From the NCBI RefSeq assembly GCF_000410515.1, contig NC_021500.1, forward strand, positions 2,418,001 to 2,482,000: a stretch of DNA of 64,000 nucleotides. The letters run 5' to 3'. This DNA comes from Enterobacter sp. R4-368. Its GTDB lineage: Bacteria; Pseudomonadota; Gammaproteobacteria; Enterobacterales; Enterobacteriaceae. Under the pieces are notes generated by a model. It saw nothing but the letters and a program-made list of their open reading frames with translations. It made no database searches and was not told the DNA's origin. Both the position numbers and the translations under genes were made by a program. This document shows positions 22,341 through 30,814 of the stretch, piece by piece. Each line of letters opens with the position of its first letter. Positions within the stretch are counted from its first letter, which is position 1.

Positions 22341-23618
22341 TCAAAAGATATTCGGGTCAAAAATCACGCTGACCGCACCGCGGTAGGTGTCCGGGCGCGT
22401 CGACAGCATGGTGTCCACATCTTTCTGGCGCACCAGAAAATCAATGCTGCCGGGTTTATCTGCCCCATAGACTTTGGCGGTGAACTCGTTTTGGTTCGCA
22501 GTTTTGCCAATGAAAAGCGGTCTGCCGCTTACCGTGGAGCCGGTCTGCATATCCACCACATTATCCGGCATGTTGATCGTCACCTTCATCGGCACCTGTT
22601 GCCCGCTGTTATCGCTGGTAAGCGCACACTCCTTACCTATCTGATCGGCGCAGTCCAGGAAAACGGTGAACCCACCGGAACTGGAGAGCGTAAACGCGCT
22701 TCGCCCCGTCAGTTGCGGCGTTACGCGGGAAACCATCCAGCGTTCCCAGTTGGCCTTCCCCTCATCCTCTGAGCAGATCTTTCCCGATGGACAGGGTTGC
22801 AGGGCGACCGTCTGCGCACCGGTGGCCGGAGTCAGTTTCAGTTCATGGTTTACAGAGAGGGTAAAGTTGAGATCTAACTGATTGTCGGAAGTCTTAAAAT
22901 TATCACCGAAATCAATATCTCCACCGGAACCCACGCTAAGAGATAGGGTTCCTGTATAGGTGCCGGATGCCATTTTCAGCGGATCAGGTGTGACTAACTC
23001 ATACCCTAAGCTGGTCAAGTCAATATAATAAGGCTCGTCCGTCAGGTTGATCCTGGCTGTTTTATAGCAGGCAGAATCACTGGCTGGCCATTTCCACATA
23101 AATAGATAAGCGGTATAGCTAATCCAGCCCACGCCCGAATAACCGCAGGGTGCGGGAGCATATACAAAACTACTGCCGTTCCACGTAGATTGATGCTGGC
23201 TGACGGGCCAGTCTGCTCGCGTATGGTATCTTGCAGAAAAAGCGTTAACCCTGAAACCAAGCGTCACCGACGAGCCCGTTTGCTGATTCACCACCGTGAT
23301 ATTGCGCATTGCGCCTGGCATTTTAAAGTACATCCCCATTCTGGGATCAGAATTAGCCGTAAACCCGGCCGTCGCCAGAGAGGCCGTTATGCCGCCCATT
23401 GAGATACTGACCATTCCGGTACCGGCACATTCCCCAGGCAAAATTGAACAATATCCACTCTGTGACGTGGTATTCGTGAAGGTGTTTTTTTCCGGGTTTT
23501 CCAGCGATGGCACAAACTCTGCTGTAATGGGCATTGTCGCCGCCGATAAGGCGAAGTGCACAACAAGCAGGCATGCAGCCAGCAACTGTGAAAGCACGCG
23601 TGTAAATGGAAGATTCAT
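22341..23618 (-). CDS. Tip adhesin 4 (mosaic class A/B)
   Basis: A 425-residue secreted tip-adhesin paralogue starting MNLPFTRVLSQLLAACLLVV. The open frame reaches a TTG at 23654 that overlaps the adhesin 3 stop as TTGA, but the ATG at 23618 gives a clean signal peptide. The front (to about residue 265, DFGDNFKTSDNQLDLNF) is class A, like adhesins 1 and 2. From HELKLTPATGAQTVALQPC onward it is class B, like adhesins 3 and 5. This points to recombination near 22830-22850. The variable block is HTRADWPVSQHQSTWNGSSF. Confidence 0.85.
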   Translation of the reverse strand: MNLPFTRVLSQLLAACLLVVHFALSAATMPITAEFVPSLENPEKNTFTNTTSQSGYCSILPGECAGTGMVSISMGGITASLATAGFTANSDPRMGMYFKMPGAMRNITVVNQQTGSSVTLGFRVNAFSARYHTRADWPVSQHQSTWNGSSFVYAPAPCGYSGVGWISYTAYLFMWKWPASDSACYKTARINLTDEPYYIDLTSLGYELVTPDPLKMASGTYTGTLSLSVGSGGDIDFGDNFKTSDNQLDLNFTLSVNHELKLTPATGAQTVALQPCPSGKICSEDEGKANWERWMVSRVTPQLTGRSAFTLSSSGGFTVFLDCADQIGKECALTSDNSGQQVPMKVTINMPDNVVDMQTGSTVSGRPLFIGKTANQNEFTAKVYGADKPGSIDFLVRQKDVDTMLSTRPDTYRGAVSVIFDPNIF

Positions 23619-23650
23619 TTTTTTCACTCGATCTGCGCCGTCGCGTAAAT

Positions 23651-24895
23651 TCAAAAGATATTCGGATCAAAAATCACGCTCACCGCACCGCGATAGGTGT
23701 CCGGGCGCGTCGACAGCATGGTGTCCACATCTTTCTGGCGCACCAGGAAATCGATACTGCCGGGTTTATCTGCCCCATAGACTTTGGCGGTGAACTCGTT
23801 TTGGTTCGCAGTTTTGCCAATGAAAAGCGGTCTGCCGCTTACCGTGGAGCCGGTCTGCATATCCACCACATTCTCCGGCATGTTGATCGTCACCTTCATC
23901 GGCACCTGTTGCCCGCTGTTATCGCTGGTAAGCGCACACTCCTTACCTATCTGATCGGCGCAGTCCAGGAACACGGTGAACCCACCGGAACTGGAGAGCG
24001 TAAACGCGCTTCGCCCGGTCAGTTGCGGCGTCACGCGGGAAACCATCCAGCGTTCCCAGTTGACCTTCCCCTCATCCTCTGAGCAGATCTTTCCCGATGG
24101 ACAGGGTTGCAGGGCAACCGTCTGCGCACCAGCGGCCGGCGTGAGTTTCAGTTCATGAGTTACCGTCAGCGCAAAGTTAATATTCAGCACGGTATCGTTA
24201 GCTTCATACACATCGCCAAAATCAATGTTGCCACCGGGGCCAACAGTGAGCGATGCGGTGCCTTTATAGATACCGGAACTCATCTTCAGCGGATCCGGCG
24301 TATCCAGTTCGTAGGCAATACTCATGTTGTAAAAGCGGGACGGCTCGGTTCTGTCTATGTTACTGATTTTATAACAAGCTCCATCCGCAGAGGTTACCTT
24401 CCATATAAAGCTATAATAAACGTTGTCCCCTACACTGGGTCCGCCATACTGGCAAGGGGGGTTGGGGTACATAAATGATCCGCCAACCCATGTTGTACTG
24501 GGGGTGGGTGGGGAATATCTTGCACTGAAGCCACTGATTCGGAAGGTTACTTGCGCAATTTCGCCGGTCGTTTCGTTAACGACAGGTAGCGTTCTGGCCT
24601 TATTACTTAACCCGAAGTAGGGGTTATTTCTTGGTATGTCATTAGCCATAATCGGCTTTTTCAACGTCAGCTCTAACGGCAACGCGATACCAAATGCACC
24701 CGGCGGGCAATACACAGGCCAGGTCGCACAATACCCTGAAAGCGGTGTGGTATTGGTGAATGCGCCGTTTTCCGGATTCGTTGCCGACGGAGTAAAACTG
24801 GCGCTGATATTCATTTCCGCCGCGACAGCGCAGAAACTTATCACGCATAGCGAAACGGATAAGGCTGCTCGCGTAATGTGGCGTAGTAGGCACAT
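23651..24895 (-). CDS. Tip adhesin 3 (class B)
   Basis: A 414-residue secreted paralogue starting MCLLRHITRAALSVSLCVIS, with signal cleavage near CAVAA|EMN. It is almost identical to adhesin 5 outside a variable block (here ARYSPPTPSTTWVGGSFMYP). The C-terminal pilin domain carries the two cysteine pairs and ends FDPNIF. An AGAGAA ribosome site precedes the ATG. It follows adhesin 2 after a 286-bp spacer and adjoins adhesin 4. The family assignment rests on operon position and resemblance to CS1/CFA/I-type tip proteins. Confidence 0.85.
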   Translation of the reverse strand: MCLLRHITRAALSVSLCVISFCAVAAEMNISASFTPSATNPENGAFTNTTPLSGYCATWPVYCPPGAFGIALPLELTLKKPIMANDIPRNNPYFGLSNKARTLPVVNETTGEIAQVTFRISGFSARYSPPTPSTTWVGGSFMYPNPPCQYGGPSVGDNVYYSFIWKVTSADGACYKISNIDRTEPSRFYNMSIAYELDTPDPLKMSSGIYKGTASLTVGPGGNIDFGDVYEANDTVLNINFALTVTHELKLTPAAGAQTVALQPCPSGKICSEDEGKVNWERWMVSRVTPQLTGRSAFTLSSSGGFTVFLDCADQIGKECALTSDNSGQQVPMKVTINMPENVVDMQTGSTVSGRPLFIGKTANQNEFTAKVYGADKPGSIDFLVRQKDVDTMLSTRPDTYRGAVSVIFDPNIF

Positions 24896-25181
24896 AATAT
24901 TTCTCTGTAAACATCAAAACGCATAACAGAAGGCGCTGATAAATGGCACTTTTTTATGCAATTCAAGTCTGGCGGAAATGCGCCAGGTAATTCAGGTTCA
25001 CGGTTTTGCTTTCCCGGCACTGAAAGGCAGTGCGACGCGTCCGGATACGCTTTTGCGCCGGGGAGCCCGGCGCACCATCACCACCAGATGCGATATTGCG
25101 CCTATTTTCCGCGCCCCGCCGCAGCCGCTTTCGTCCTGAATGGCAGCGTCACTTGTTCCGCGAAGACGTGGCTCAGTGAAT
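24896..25181 (-). repeat. Conserved spacer between adhesins 2 and 3
   Basis: 286 bp, the twin of the spacer at 22058-22340 with scattered substitutions and a 3-bp length difference. No gene is recognised. Its retention in both copies may simply reflect recent duplication, or it may carry a promoter or a processing signal for the class-B adhesin. Confidence 0.7.
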
Positions 25182-26459
25182 TCAAAAGATATTCGGATCA
25201 AAAATCACGCTGACCGCACCGCGATAGGTGTCCGGACGCGTCGACAGCATGGTGTCCACATCTTTCTGGCGCACCAGAAAATCGATACTGCCGGGCTCAT
25301 TTGTGCCGTAGGTTTTTGCAGTGAAGTAGTTCTGCCCTGCGCTTTTGCCAATCAAAAGTGGCCTGCCGCTTACCATTGAGCCGGTCTGCATATCCACCAC
25401 CTTTTCCGGCAGATTTATCATCACTTTCATCGGCACCTGTTGCCCGCTGTTATCGCTGGTGAGCGCACACTCTTTACCTGTCTGATCGGCGCAGTCGAGG
25501 AAAACCGTAAAGCTCCCCGAGCTTGTCAGGTTAAAATTGCTCCTGCCGGTCAGCTGGGGCGTGATGCGGGTAACCATCCAGCGTTCCCAGTTGGCCTCCC
25601 CTTCGTCAGCGGTACAAATTTTTCCGGCCGCACAGGGCTGCAGAGAGACTGACTGGTTTTCCGGGGTGGTGGTGAGCTTCAGCTCGTGGTTTACGCTCAG
25701 GGAAAAGTGAAGGTTTAACTGATTGTCGGAAGTCTGAAAGTTATCACCGAAATCAATATCGCCGCCGGGGCCCACCGTCAGGGATAAGGTGCCTTCATAA
25801 AGCCCTGAAGTTAATTTCAGCGGCTCCGGTGTTTGCAGCTCATACATAATGCTGGTGTCATTAATTAAGTAAGGCTCACCCGTCAGCGGTATTTTTGCCA
25901 CTTTATAACAGGCCGCATTGTCGGCTGGCCATCGCCACATAAAACGATAGTATCTGGTTGTATATGCCCCTACACCGGAAAACATGCAGGGTGAGGGGGC
26001 ATTAACAAAGCTTCCACCGGACCAGGATCCCTTATAATCATCGATAGTCCATGCATTATGTGTATTTAACACTGCACCAAATCCACCGACTCTGAAACGA
26101 ACAATGGTATGGGATCCATCCTCCTGGTTGGTTAATGTTATATCCCGCCATGCGCCCGGCATCCTTAAATAGACGCCCATCCTGGGGTCAGAATTGGCCG
26201 TGAAGCCTGCCGTCGCCAGCGATGCAGTTATTCCGCCCATGGAAATACTGAATGTTTTCAAATTAAGACACTGCTCAGGATAATCCGTACAGTACCCACC
26301 CGCGGGCGTGGTGTTGGTGAAAGTATTATTTTCTGGATTTTCCAGCGATGGCGTAAATGACGCTGTAATATCCATTGTCGCCGCCGATAAGGCGAAGTGC
26401 ACAAGAAGCAGGCATGCAGCCAGCAACTGTGAAAGCACGCGTGTAAATGGAAGATTCAT
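25182..26459 (-). CDS. Tip adhesin 2 (class A)
   Basis: A 425-residue secreted paralogue starting MNLPFTRVLSQLLAACLLLV, with signal cleavage near LSAA|TMD. A TTG at 26495, overlapping the adhesin 1 stop as TTGA, would add 12 residues; the ATG at 26459 was preferred for its signal peptide. The N-terminal adhesin domain is close to adhesin 1 but differs in a block around LNTHNAWTIDDYKGSWSGGS. The C-terminal half is nearly identical to that of adhesin 1 (LQPCAAGKICTADEGEANWE). Confidence 0.85.
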   Translation of the reverse strand: MNLPFTRVLSQLLAACLLLVHFALSAATMDITASFTPSLENPENNTFTNTTPAGGYCTDYPEQCLNLKTFSISMGGITASLATAGFTANSDPRMGVYLRMPGAWRDITLTNQEDGSHTIVRFRVGGFGAVLNTHNAWTIDDYKGSWSGGSFVNAPSPCMFSGVGAYTTRYYRFMWRWPADNAACYKVAKIPLTGEPYLINDTSIMYELQTPEPLKLTSGLYEGTLSLTVGPGGDIDFGDNFQTSDNQLNLHFSLSVNHELKLTTTPENQSVSLQPCAAGKICTADEGEANWERWMVTRITPQLTGRSNFNLTSSGSFTVFLDCADQTGKECALTSDNSGQQVPMKVMINLPEKVVDMQTGSMVSGRPLLIGKSAGQNYFTAKTYGTNEPGSIDFLVRQKDVDTMLSTRPDTYRGAVSVIFDPNIF

Positions 26460-26491
26460 TTTTTTCACTCGATCTGCGCCGTCGCGTAAAT

Positions 26492-27775
26492 TCAAAAGAT
26501 ATTCGGATCAAAAATCACGCTCACCGCACCGCGATAGGTGTCCGGACGCGTCGACAGCATGGTGTCCACATCTTTCTGGCGCACCAGAAAATCGATACTG
26601 CCGGGCTCATTTGTGCCGTAGGTTTTTGCAGTGAAGTAGTTCTGCCCTGCGCTTTTGCCAATCAAAAGTGGCCTGCCGCTTACCATTGAGCCGGTCTGCA
26701 TATCCACCACCTTTTCCGGCAGATTTATCATCACTTTCATCGGCACCTGTTGCCCGCTGTTATCGCTGGTGAGCGCGCACTCTTTACCTGTCTGATCGGC
26801 GCAGTCGAGGAAAACCGTAAAGCTCCCCGAGCTTGTCAGGTTAAAATTGCTCCTGCCGGTCAGCTGGGGCGTGATGCGGGTAACCATCCAGCGTTCCCAG
26901 TTGGCCTCCCCTTCGTCAGCGGTACAAATTTTTCCGGCCGCACAGGGCTGCAGGGACACTGACTGGTTTTCCGGGGTGGTGGTGAGCTTCAGCTCGTGGT
27001 TTACGCTCAGGGAAAAGTGAAGGTTTAACTGATTGTCGGAAGCCTGAAAGTTATCACCGAAATCAATATCGCCGCCGGGACCCACAGTCAGGGATAAGGT
27101 GCCTTCATAAAGCCCTGAAGTTAATTTCAGCGGCTCCGGTGTTTGCAGCTCATACATGATGCTGGTGTCATTAATTAAATAAGGCTCACCCGTCAGCGGT
27201 ATTTTTGCCACTTTATAACAGGCCACATTTTCGGCTGGCCATTGCCACATAAAACGAAAATATCTGGTTGAATAAACCCCTACGCCGGAATAGGAGCAAG
27301 GTGAAGGGGCAAAAACAAAGTTACCCCATCCAGTGGGGCTTCCTGACCAGGCTGTATTGTGATCTTCTATCGTCCAGTCATTATGCGTATTTAACGTTGC
27401 ACCGAATCCCCTCACCCTGAAGCGGACAGAGGTTTCGGAACCATCTTCGCGGTTGATTAACGTGGTATTCCGCCATGCGCCCGGCATTTTGAAATAGACG
27501 CCCATTCGGGGATCCGAATCGACCGTGAAGCCAGCCGTCGCCAGCGACGCGGTTATCCCGCCCATGGAAATACTGAATGTTTTTAGATCAACGCATTGGT
27601 CCGGATAAATCGTACAGTACCCACCCGCGGGCGTGGTGTTGGTGAAAGTGTTATTTTCCGGGTTTTCCAGCGATGGCGTAAATGACGCGGTAATCTCCAT
27701 CGTGGCAGCCATCACCGTTGCGCTACCGGCAAGTAGCGCCATCCCCGTAAATAAGCTCAGTGCAATCTGTTTCAT
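26492..27775 (-). CDS. Tip adhesin 1 (class A), next to the usher gene
   Basis: A 427-residue secreted protein starting MKQIALSLFTGMALLAGSAT, with signal cleavage near VMAA|TME. An upstream start at 27805 inside the usher gene is unlikely: the ATG at 27775 overlaps the usher stop as ATGA and opens a good signal peptide. It occupies the place where CS1/CFA/I-type operons have their single tip adhesin, so it may be the founding copy. The N-terminal domain has a variable block (LNTHNDWTIEDHNTAWSGSP); the C-terminal domain is shared with adhesin 2. Confidence 0.87.
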   Translation of the reverse strand: MKQIALSLFTGMALLAGSATVMAATMEITASFTPSLENPENNTFTNTTPAGGYCTIYPDQCVDLKTFSISMGGITASLATAGFTVDSDPRMGVYFKMPGAWRNTTLINREDGSETSVRFRVRGFGATLNTHNDWTIEDHNTAWSGSPTGWGNFVFAPSPCSYSGVGVYSTRYFRFMWQWPAENVACYKVAKIPLTGEPYLINDTSIMYELQTPEPLKLTSGLYEGTLSLTVGPGGDIDFGDNFQASDNQLNLHFSLSVNHELKLTTTPENQSVSLQPCAAGKICTADEGEANWERWMVTRITPQLTGRSNFNLTSSGSFTVFLDCADQTGKECALTSDNSGQQVPMKVMINLPEKVVDMQTGSMVSGRPLLIGKSAGQNYFTAKTYGTNEPGSIDFLVRQKDVDTMLSTRPDTYRGAVSVIFDPNIF

Positions 27776-30189
27776 TTCGTTGCACCTGAACCGACCTGCT
27801 GGCATTTAAGCGCGCTGATAAACTGCACTCTCTTATTGGGATCCAACCCGGCTGGAATTTCGCAGTGCAGTTCTGGCTCGCCATTTTCTGCCGGAACCGT
27901 TAACTGGCGATTTGTGACACCGGAGTCCAGCGTCAATACCCCTTCCGCATTAACCATGGCCTGCGCGACATCGCTTTTGACGTAGCGGTTTTTAATCAGC
28001 TGGCCTTGCGCATTCTGCAGCATACTAATCAGGGTTAAGGTCTTCACTGTTTTGATGTTCACATACTGAACGCTACCGCGATTCATCTGGATAGTCTGGC
28101 GCTCCGGGAACACCTGCACACTGTCGCCACCGGGGGCGCTAAACTGGATATCGCTTCTTTTCCAGAGCTCCGCCGGCAAAATATTGCGGCCTGGTTTCAG
28201 ACGCAGTTCGCTCATATTGCCCGTTGCGAGGATACGGGTGTTTTTATCGTCAGCATCCATATCCACAATCACCGCAGACTGCATGCCACTGTTGTTGCCA
28301 TTGACGGACGCGACCTTACCGCCGCCCATAACCAGCACCTGGCTTAGGTTCGCGCCTGCAATATTCGTTTTGCTCCGCATACTGTGCTGCGCGTAGAAGT
28401 TACCGTTTATCCAGGGGGTATCCACTGCGCCATTGCCATTCAACGTAGTATCCGCAGCACTCAAGGAAACACCGCCGCCTAAGTTGCGCAACGTCCCTTT
28501 ATCTTTTGGTTCCCATTGATACTGCAGGCTGGAATAACTCTGATCCTGTTCCAGGCCGGTGCTCAAAGATACCGAATGTTCTTCGGAGGGAGACAAGGCG
28601 ATCGACACGCTAAAAGAGACACCCCGATCGCGGCGATCATTATCAAAGCCCGGACGGTCATAAGCGCTCATGCGGAAAGTGGTACTGCGATCAAAGAGGC
28701 GTGTTTGCGTACTCCACGAAACATCCGCCGCGGTTCCTTTACGCCAGGGGGTATCAATATATTGCGTATTGAGAATCAGCGAAGAGCCTCCCGGCAATCG
28801 GGACGACAAAGAGGCACCCCACGTTTGACCTGCCTGACGGGTACGAACGCGCCTTCCATAAACATCGCTAAGCGTAGAACGCCAGTAAAGACTGGCGGAA
28901 CCGCCCGCATATAAATTGCGGTAATAGCGGAGATCTGTGTCCTGATTCGCTTGATATTGCGAATTACCCAGCGTGTACTGCGCAAAAAAGCGATCGTCTT
29001 GCGAAAGCGTAATGTTGGTGCGCATCCGCAGACGACGCTCTTTAAGAGACATCGCGCCGGAAAGTCCAACGGTCGCCAGGGGATTGACCAGCCATTCCAT
29101 ACCCGCGCCAGCCGCAAAGGGATTCTTATCCTCCGCGCTCACATCGCCACTTGCCAGCGCGCGACGTTGGCCGCCCCAGAGATTCATACGCCAGCGTTTG
29201 TCAGGGTTATTCCAACCCTGCGCCTTAAAAATCTGCGCTTCCTGAGTATCAACCACCTGGCCATTTTCGATAATTTTGATCGTAATATCATAAATACCAA
29301 GCGGCAGAGGGCGGGTATCCAGCGCCTGTACGCCCGCCTGTAATTGCTGGGTACGGATCATTTGGCCATTGCGCCAGACTTCAGCAACGGACTGATTGCG
29401 CCCCGTCACATAGACAGGCCACGCGCTTACACTGTCGGTGGTTGCGAGCAAGGCGTCCGATGTTCCCCACATGCCGCCAATAACAGTATCATTGCCAAAC
29501 CCCGCGGTCTGGACGTTGCCGTTATCGCTGTCAGGAGTAAACACACCCAGACGCAAAAAGCTGCCTTTAAACTCTTTTTGGGTGAAAAGCTGATAGAGGC
29601 TGTAATTCCTGTACTGATACTCACCGTCAGTGCCTGAAGACTGGAACGCCGCTTGTTGACTCCAGCCGCCCAGTGAAGAGGTTAAAGATGAGTTAATCCC
29701 CCAACTGCGCATTGAAGCCGTGTCGGTGATTGAGAGGCTGTTATTCATAATCAACCCGGTCGGTGCGTCATCTGGCACTGACAAATAACGGCTGACGACC
29801 TGGCTGGTTTCATAATTAGCGGTGTAAAGTTTTAACGCGGAGTTATCAAGAGAATAAACAACCTGCATGAGTCCGGACGGGCAAGACTCTGTGCATTTAC
29901 CTATGGCAACACCCTTCTGAAGAAAATCAGACCAGACTGCATTTGTTGCGGGATCACTATTTGGCTGCTCATCAATAACTCGCAGGAGTTTAATATCTCC
30001 ATTTTCCCGCAGAGAAATACTGGCATCGAAAATATAGTTGTCGTTCAGATATACCTGAACGACAACTTCAGAATTATAAAAATACCGCTTAAAATCTTCT
30101 GGCAGCCCTTTCATATTTGCAGCAAGTTGCATATCACCAGCCGAAACAACGAATGGAACAGCAACAAGAAGTATTAATGATATTTTCAT
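27772..30189 (-). CDS. Outer-membrane usher of alpha (CS1-like) fimbriae
   Basis: An 805-residue usher of the alternate chaperone-usher group (CfaC/CooC/CblC-like). It starts with a signal peptide (MKISLILLVAVPFVVSAG), then a periplasmic N-terminal domain and a long beta-barrel. The C-terminal region is CRxP-poor but ends with a Cys-bearing segment (HCEIPAGLDPNKRVQF). It secretes and assembles chaperone-bound pilins. The ribosome site is weak (AT-rich before ATG). It lies 44 bp after the pilin gene and overlaps adhesin 1 by ATGA. One usher must serve all five adhesins here. Confidence 0.9.
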   Translation of the reverse strand: MKISLILLVAVPFVVSAGDMQLAANMKGLPEDFKRYFYNSEVVVQVYLNDNYIFDASISLRENGDIKLLRVIDEQPNSDPATNAVWSDFLQKGVAIGKCTESCPSGLMQVVYSLDNSALKLYTANYETSQVVSRYLSVPDDAPTGLIMNNSLSITDTASMRSWGINSSLTSSLGGWSQQAAFQSSGTDGEYQYRNYSLYQLFTQKEFKGSFLRLGVFTPDSDNGNVQTAGFGNDTVIGGMWGTSDALLATTDSVSAWPVYVTGRNQSVAEVWRNGQMIRTQQLQAGVQALDTRPLPLGIYDITIKIIENGQVVDTQEAQIFKAQGWNNPDKRWRMNLWGGQRRALASGDVSAEDKNPFAAGAGMEWLVNPLATVGLSGAMSLKERRLRMRTNITLSQDDRFFAQYTLGNSQYQANQDTDLRYYRNLYAGGSASLYWRSTLSDVYGRRVRTRQAGQTWGASLSSRLPGGSSLILNTQYIDTPWRKGTAADVSWSTQTRLFDRSTTFRMSAYDRPGFDNDRRDRGVSFSVSIALSPSEEHSVSLSTGLEQDQSYSSLQYQWEPKDKGTLRNLGGGVSLSAADTTLNGNGAVDTPWINGNFYAQHSMRSKTNIAGANLSQVLVMGGGKVASVNGNNSGMQSAVIVDMDADDKNTRILATGNMSELRLKPGRNILPAELWKRSDIQFSAPGGDSVQVFPERQTIQMNRGSVQYVNIKTVKTLTLISMLQNAQGQLIKNRYVKSDVAQAMVNAEGVLTLDSGVTNRQLTVPAENGEPELHCEIPAGLDPNKRVQFISALKCQQVGSGATK

Positions 30190-30233
30190 AATATTTTTAT
30201 AATGAGCTTATAGGGTATAAACGGAAATAAACG

Positions 30234-30755
30234 TTACGGATTAACTAGCGCTTCCTCAAACATCATCGCTACCTGGCCGGTAAAATCACCCTGCACAGTA
30301 AGAGCTTTAGAGTCAGACTGGCTAATGCGCAAAGTAGTACGGCCGCCAGCTTTTGCTGTGGTATCGTCAACAACGGTTTGCGCCGTATCGCTCAGTTCAA
30401 CACCGTTAAATTCAACTTTCAGAGGAATAATATCGGTACCGTTTGACAGAATAGCGTCACCATTAGAATCGGTATTCATCAATGTTGCCTGAATTCCGCC
30501 AGAAACGTTCTTATACTGGAACTGCTTTTCAAATGCTTTTAATTTGGACGTTGTAATATCATACTCAATTTCTTGAGCCTGATTAATCCATCCGCTTTCT
30601 ACAGGTTCAACCTGAAAGTCATCGCTAGGAACATGAGCGAAAACATCGATATTGTAACTTTGTTGGTTTGCGGCCATCGCCGTTGTGCTGCCTAATACAG
30701 ATAAAGACAGAACACCACCAAAGAGACAAGCTTTTGCAATTTTATTAGTCAACAT
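30234..30755 (-). CDS. Major fimbrial subunit (CS1/CFA/I-like pilin)
   Basis: A 173-residue pilin precursor. The ATG at 30755 was chosen over an upstream frame start at 30800 because AAAGGA precedes it and a signal peptide follows (MLTNKIAKACLFGGVLSLSV onward, cut near AMA|ANQQ). The mature protein has about 145 residues and no cysteine, as usual in alpha-fimbrial major pilins. Its N-terminal strand (QQSYNIDVFAHVP) would be the donor strand completing the next subunit. The gene is visibly more AT-rich than the flanking core genes. Confidence 0.88.
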   Translation of the reverse strand: MLTNKIAKACLFGGVLSLSVLGSTTAMAANQQSYNIDVFAHVPSDDFQVEPVESGWINQAQEIEYDITTSKLKAFEKQFQYKNVSGGIQATLMNTDSNGDAILSNGTDIIPLKVEFNGVELSDTAQTVVDDTTAKAGGRTTLRISQSDSKALTVQGDFTGQVAMMFEEALVNP

Positions 30756-30814
30756 GGAAAATCCTTTCAATTTAAAGAATACAACACTGCTTATTTGCAA
30801 CTTACTTCTTAATA

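Larger units (their letters stand above)
20810..23654 (-). repeat. Tandem 2,845-bp unit, copy 2 (adhesin 4 - spacer - adhesin 5)
   Basis: This span and 23651-26495 are the same length (2,845 bp) and have the same content: class-A adhesin, spacer, class-B adhesin, ending in the same junction. Long blocks are near-identical, mainly both 3' halves, the spacer and the signal peptides. The adhesin domains and the 3' half of the class-A gene differ. Confidence 0.85.
23651..26495 (-). repeat. Tandem 2,845-bp unit, copy 1 (adhesin 2 - spacer - adhesin 3)
   Basis: First copy of the adhesin-spacer-adhesin unit described at 20810-23654. Both copies begin with the same junction sequence (stop of the upstream adhesin, then the leader of MNLPFTRV), here at about 26451-26510 and in the other copy at about 23610-23670. 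Confidence 0.85.

Noticed and set aside
22157..22360. 67-codon frame in the adhesin spacer (and its twin at 24998-25201)
   Set aside because: It starts inside the preceding adhesin gene, has no good ribosome site, and both copies derive from one duplication. Kept only as an open question about the spacer.
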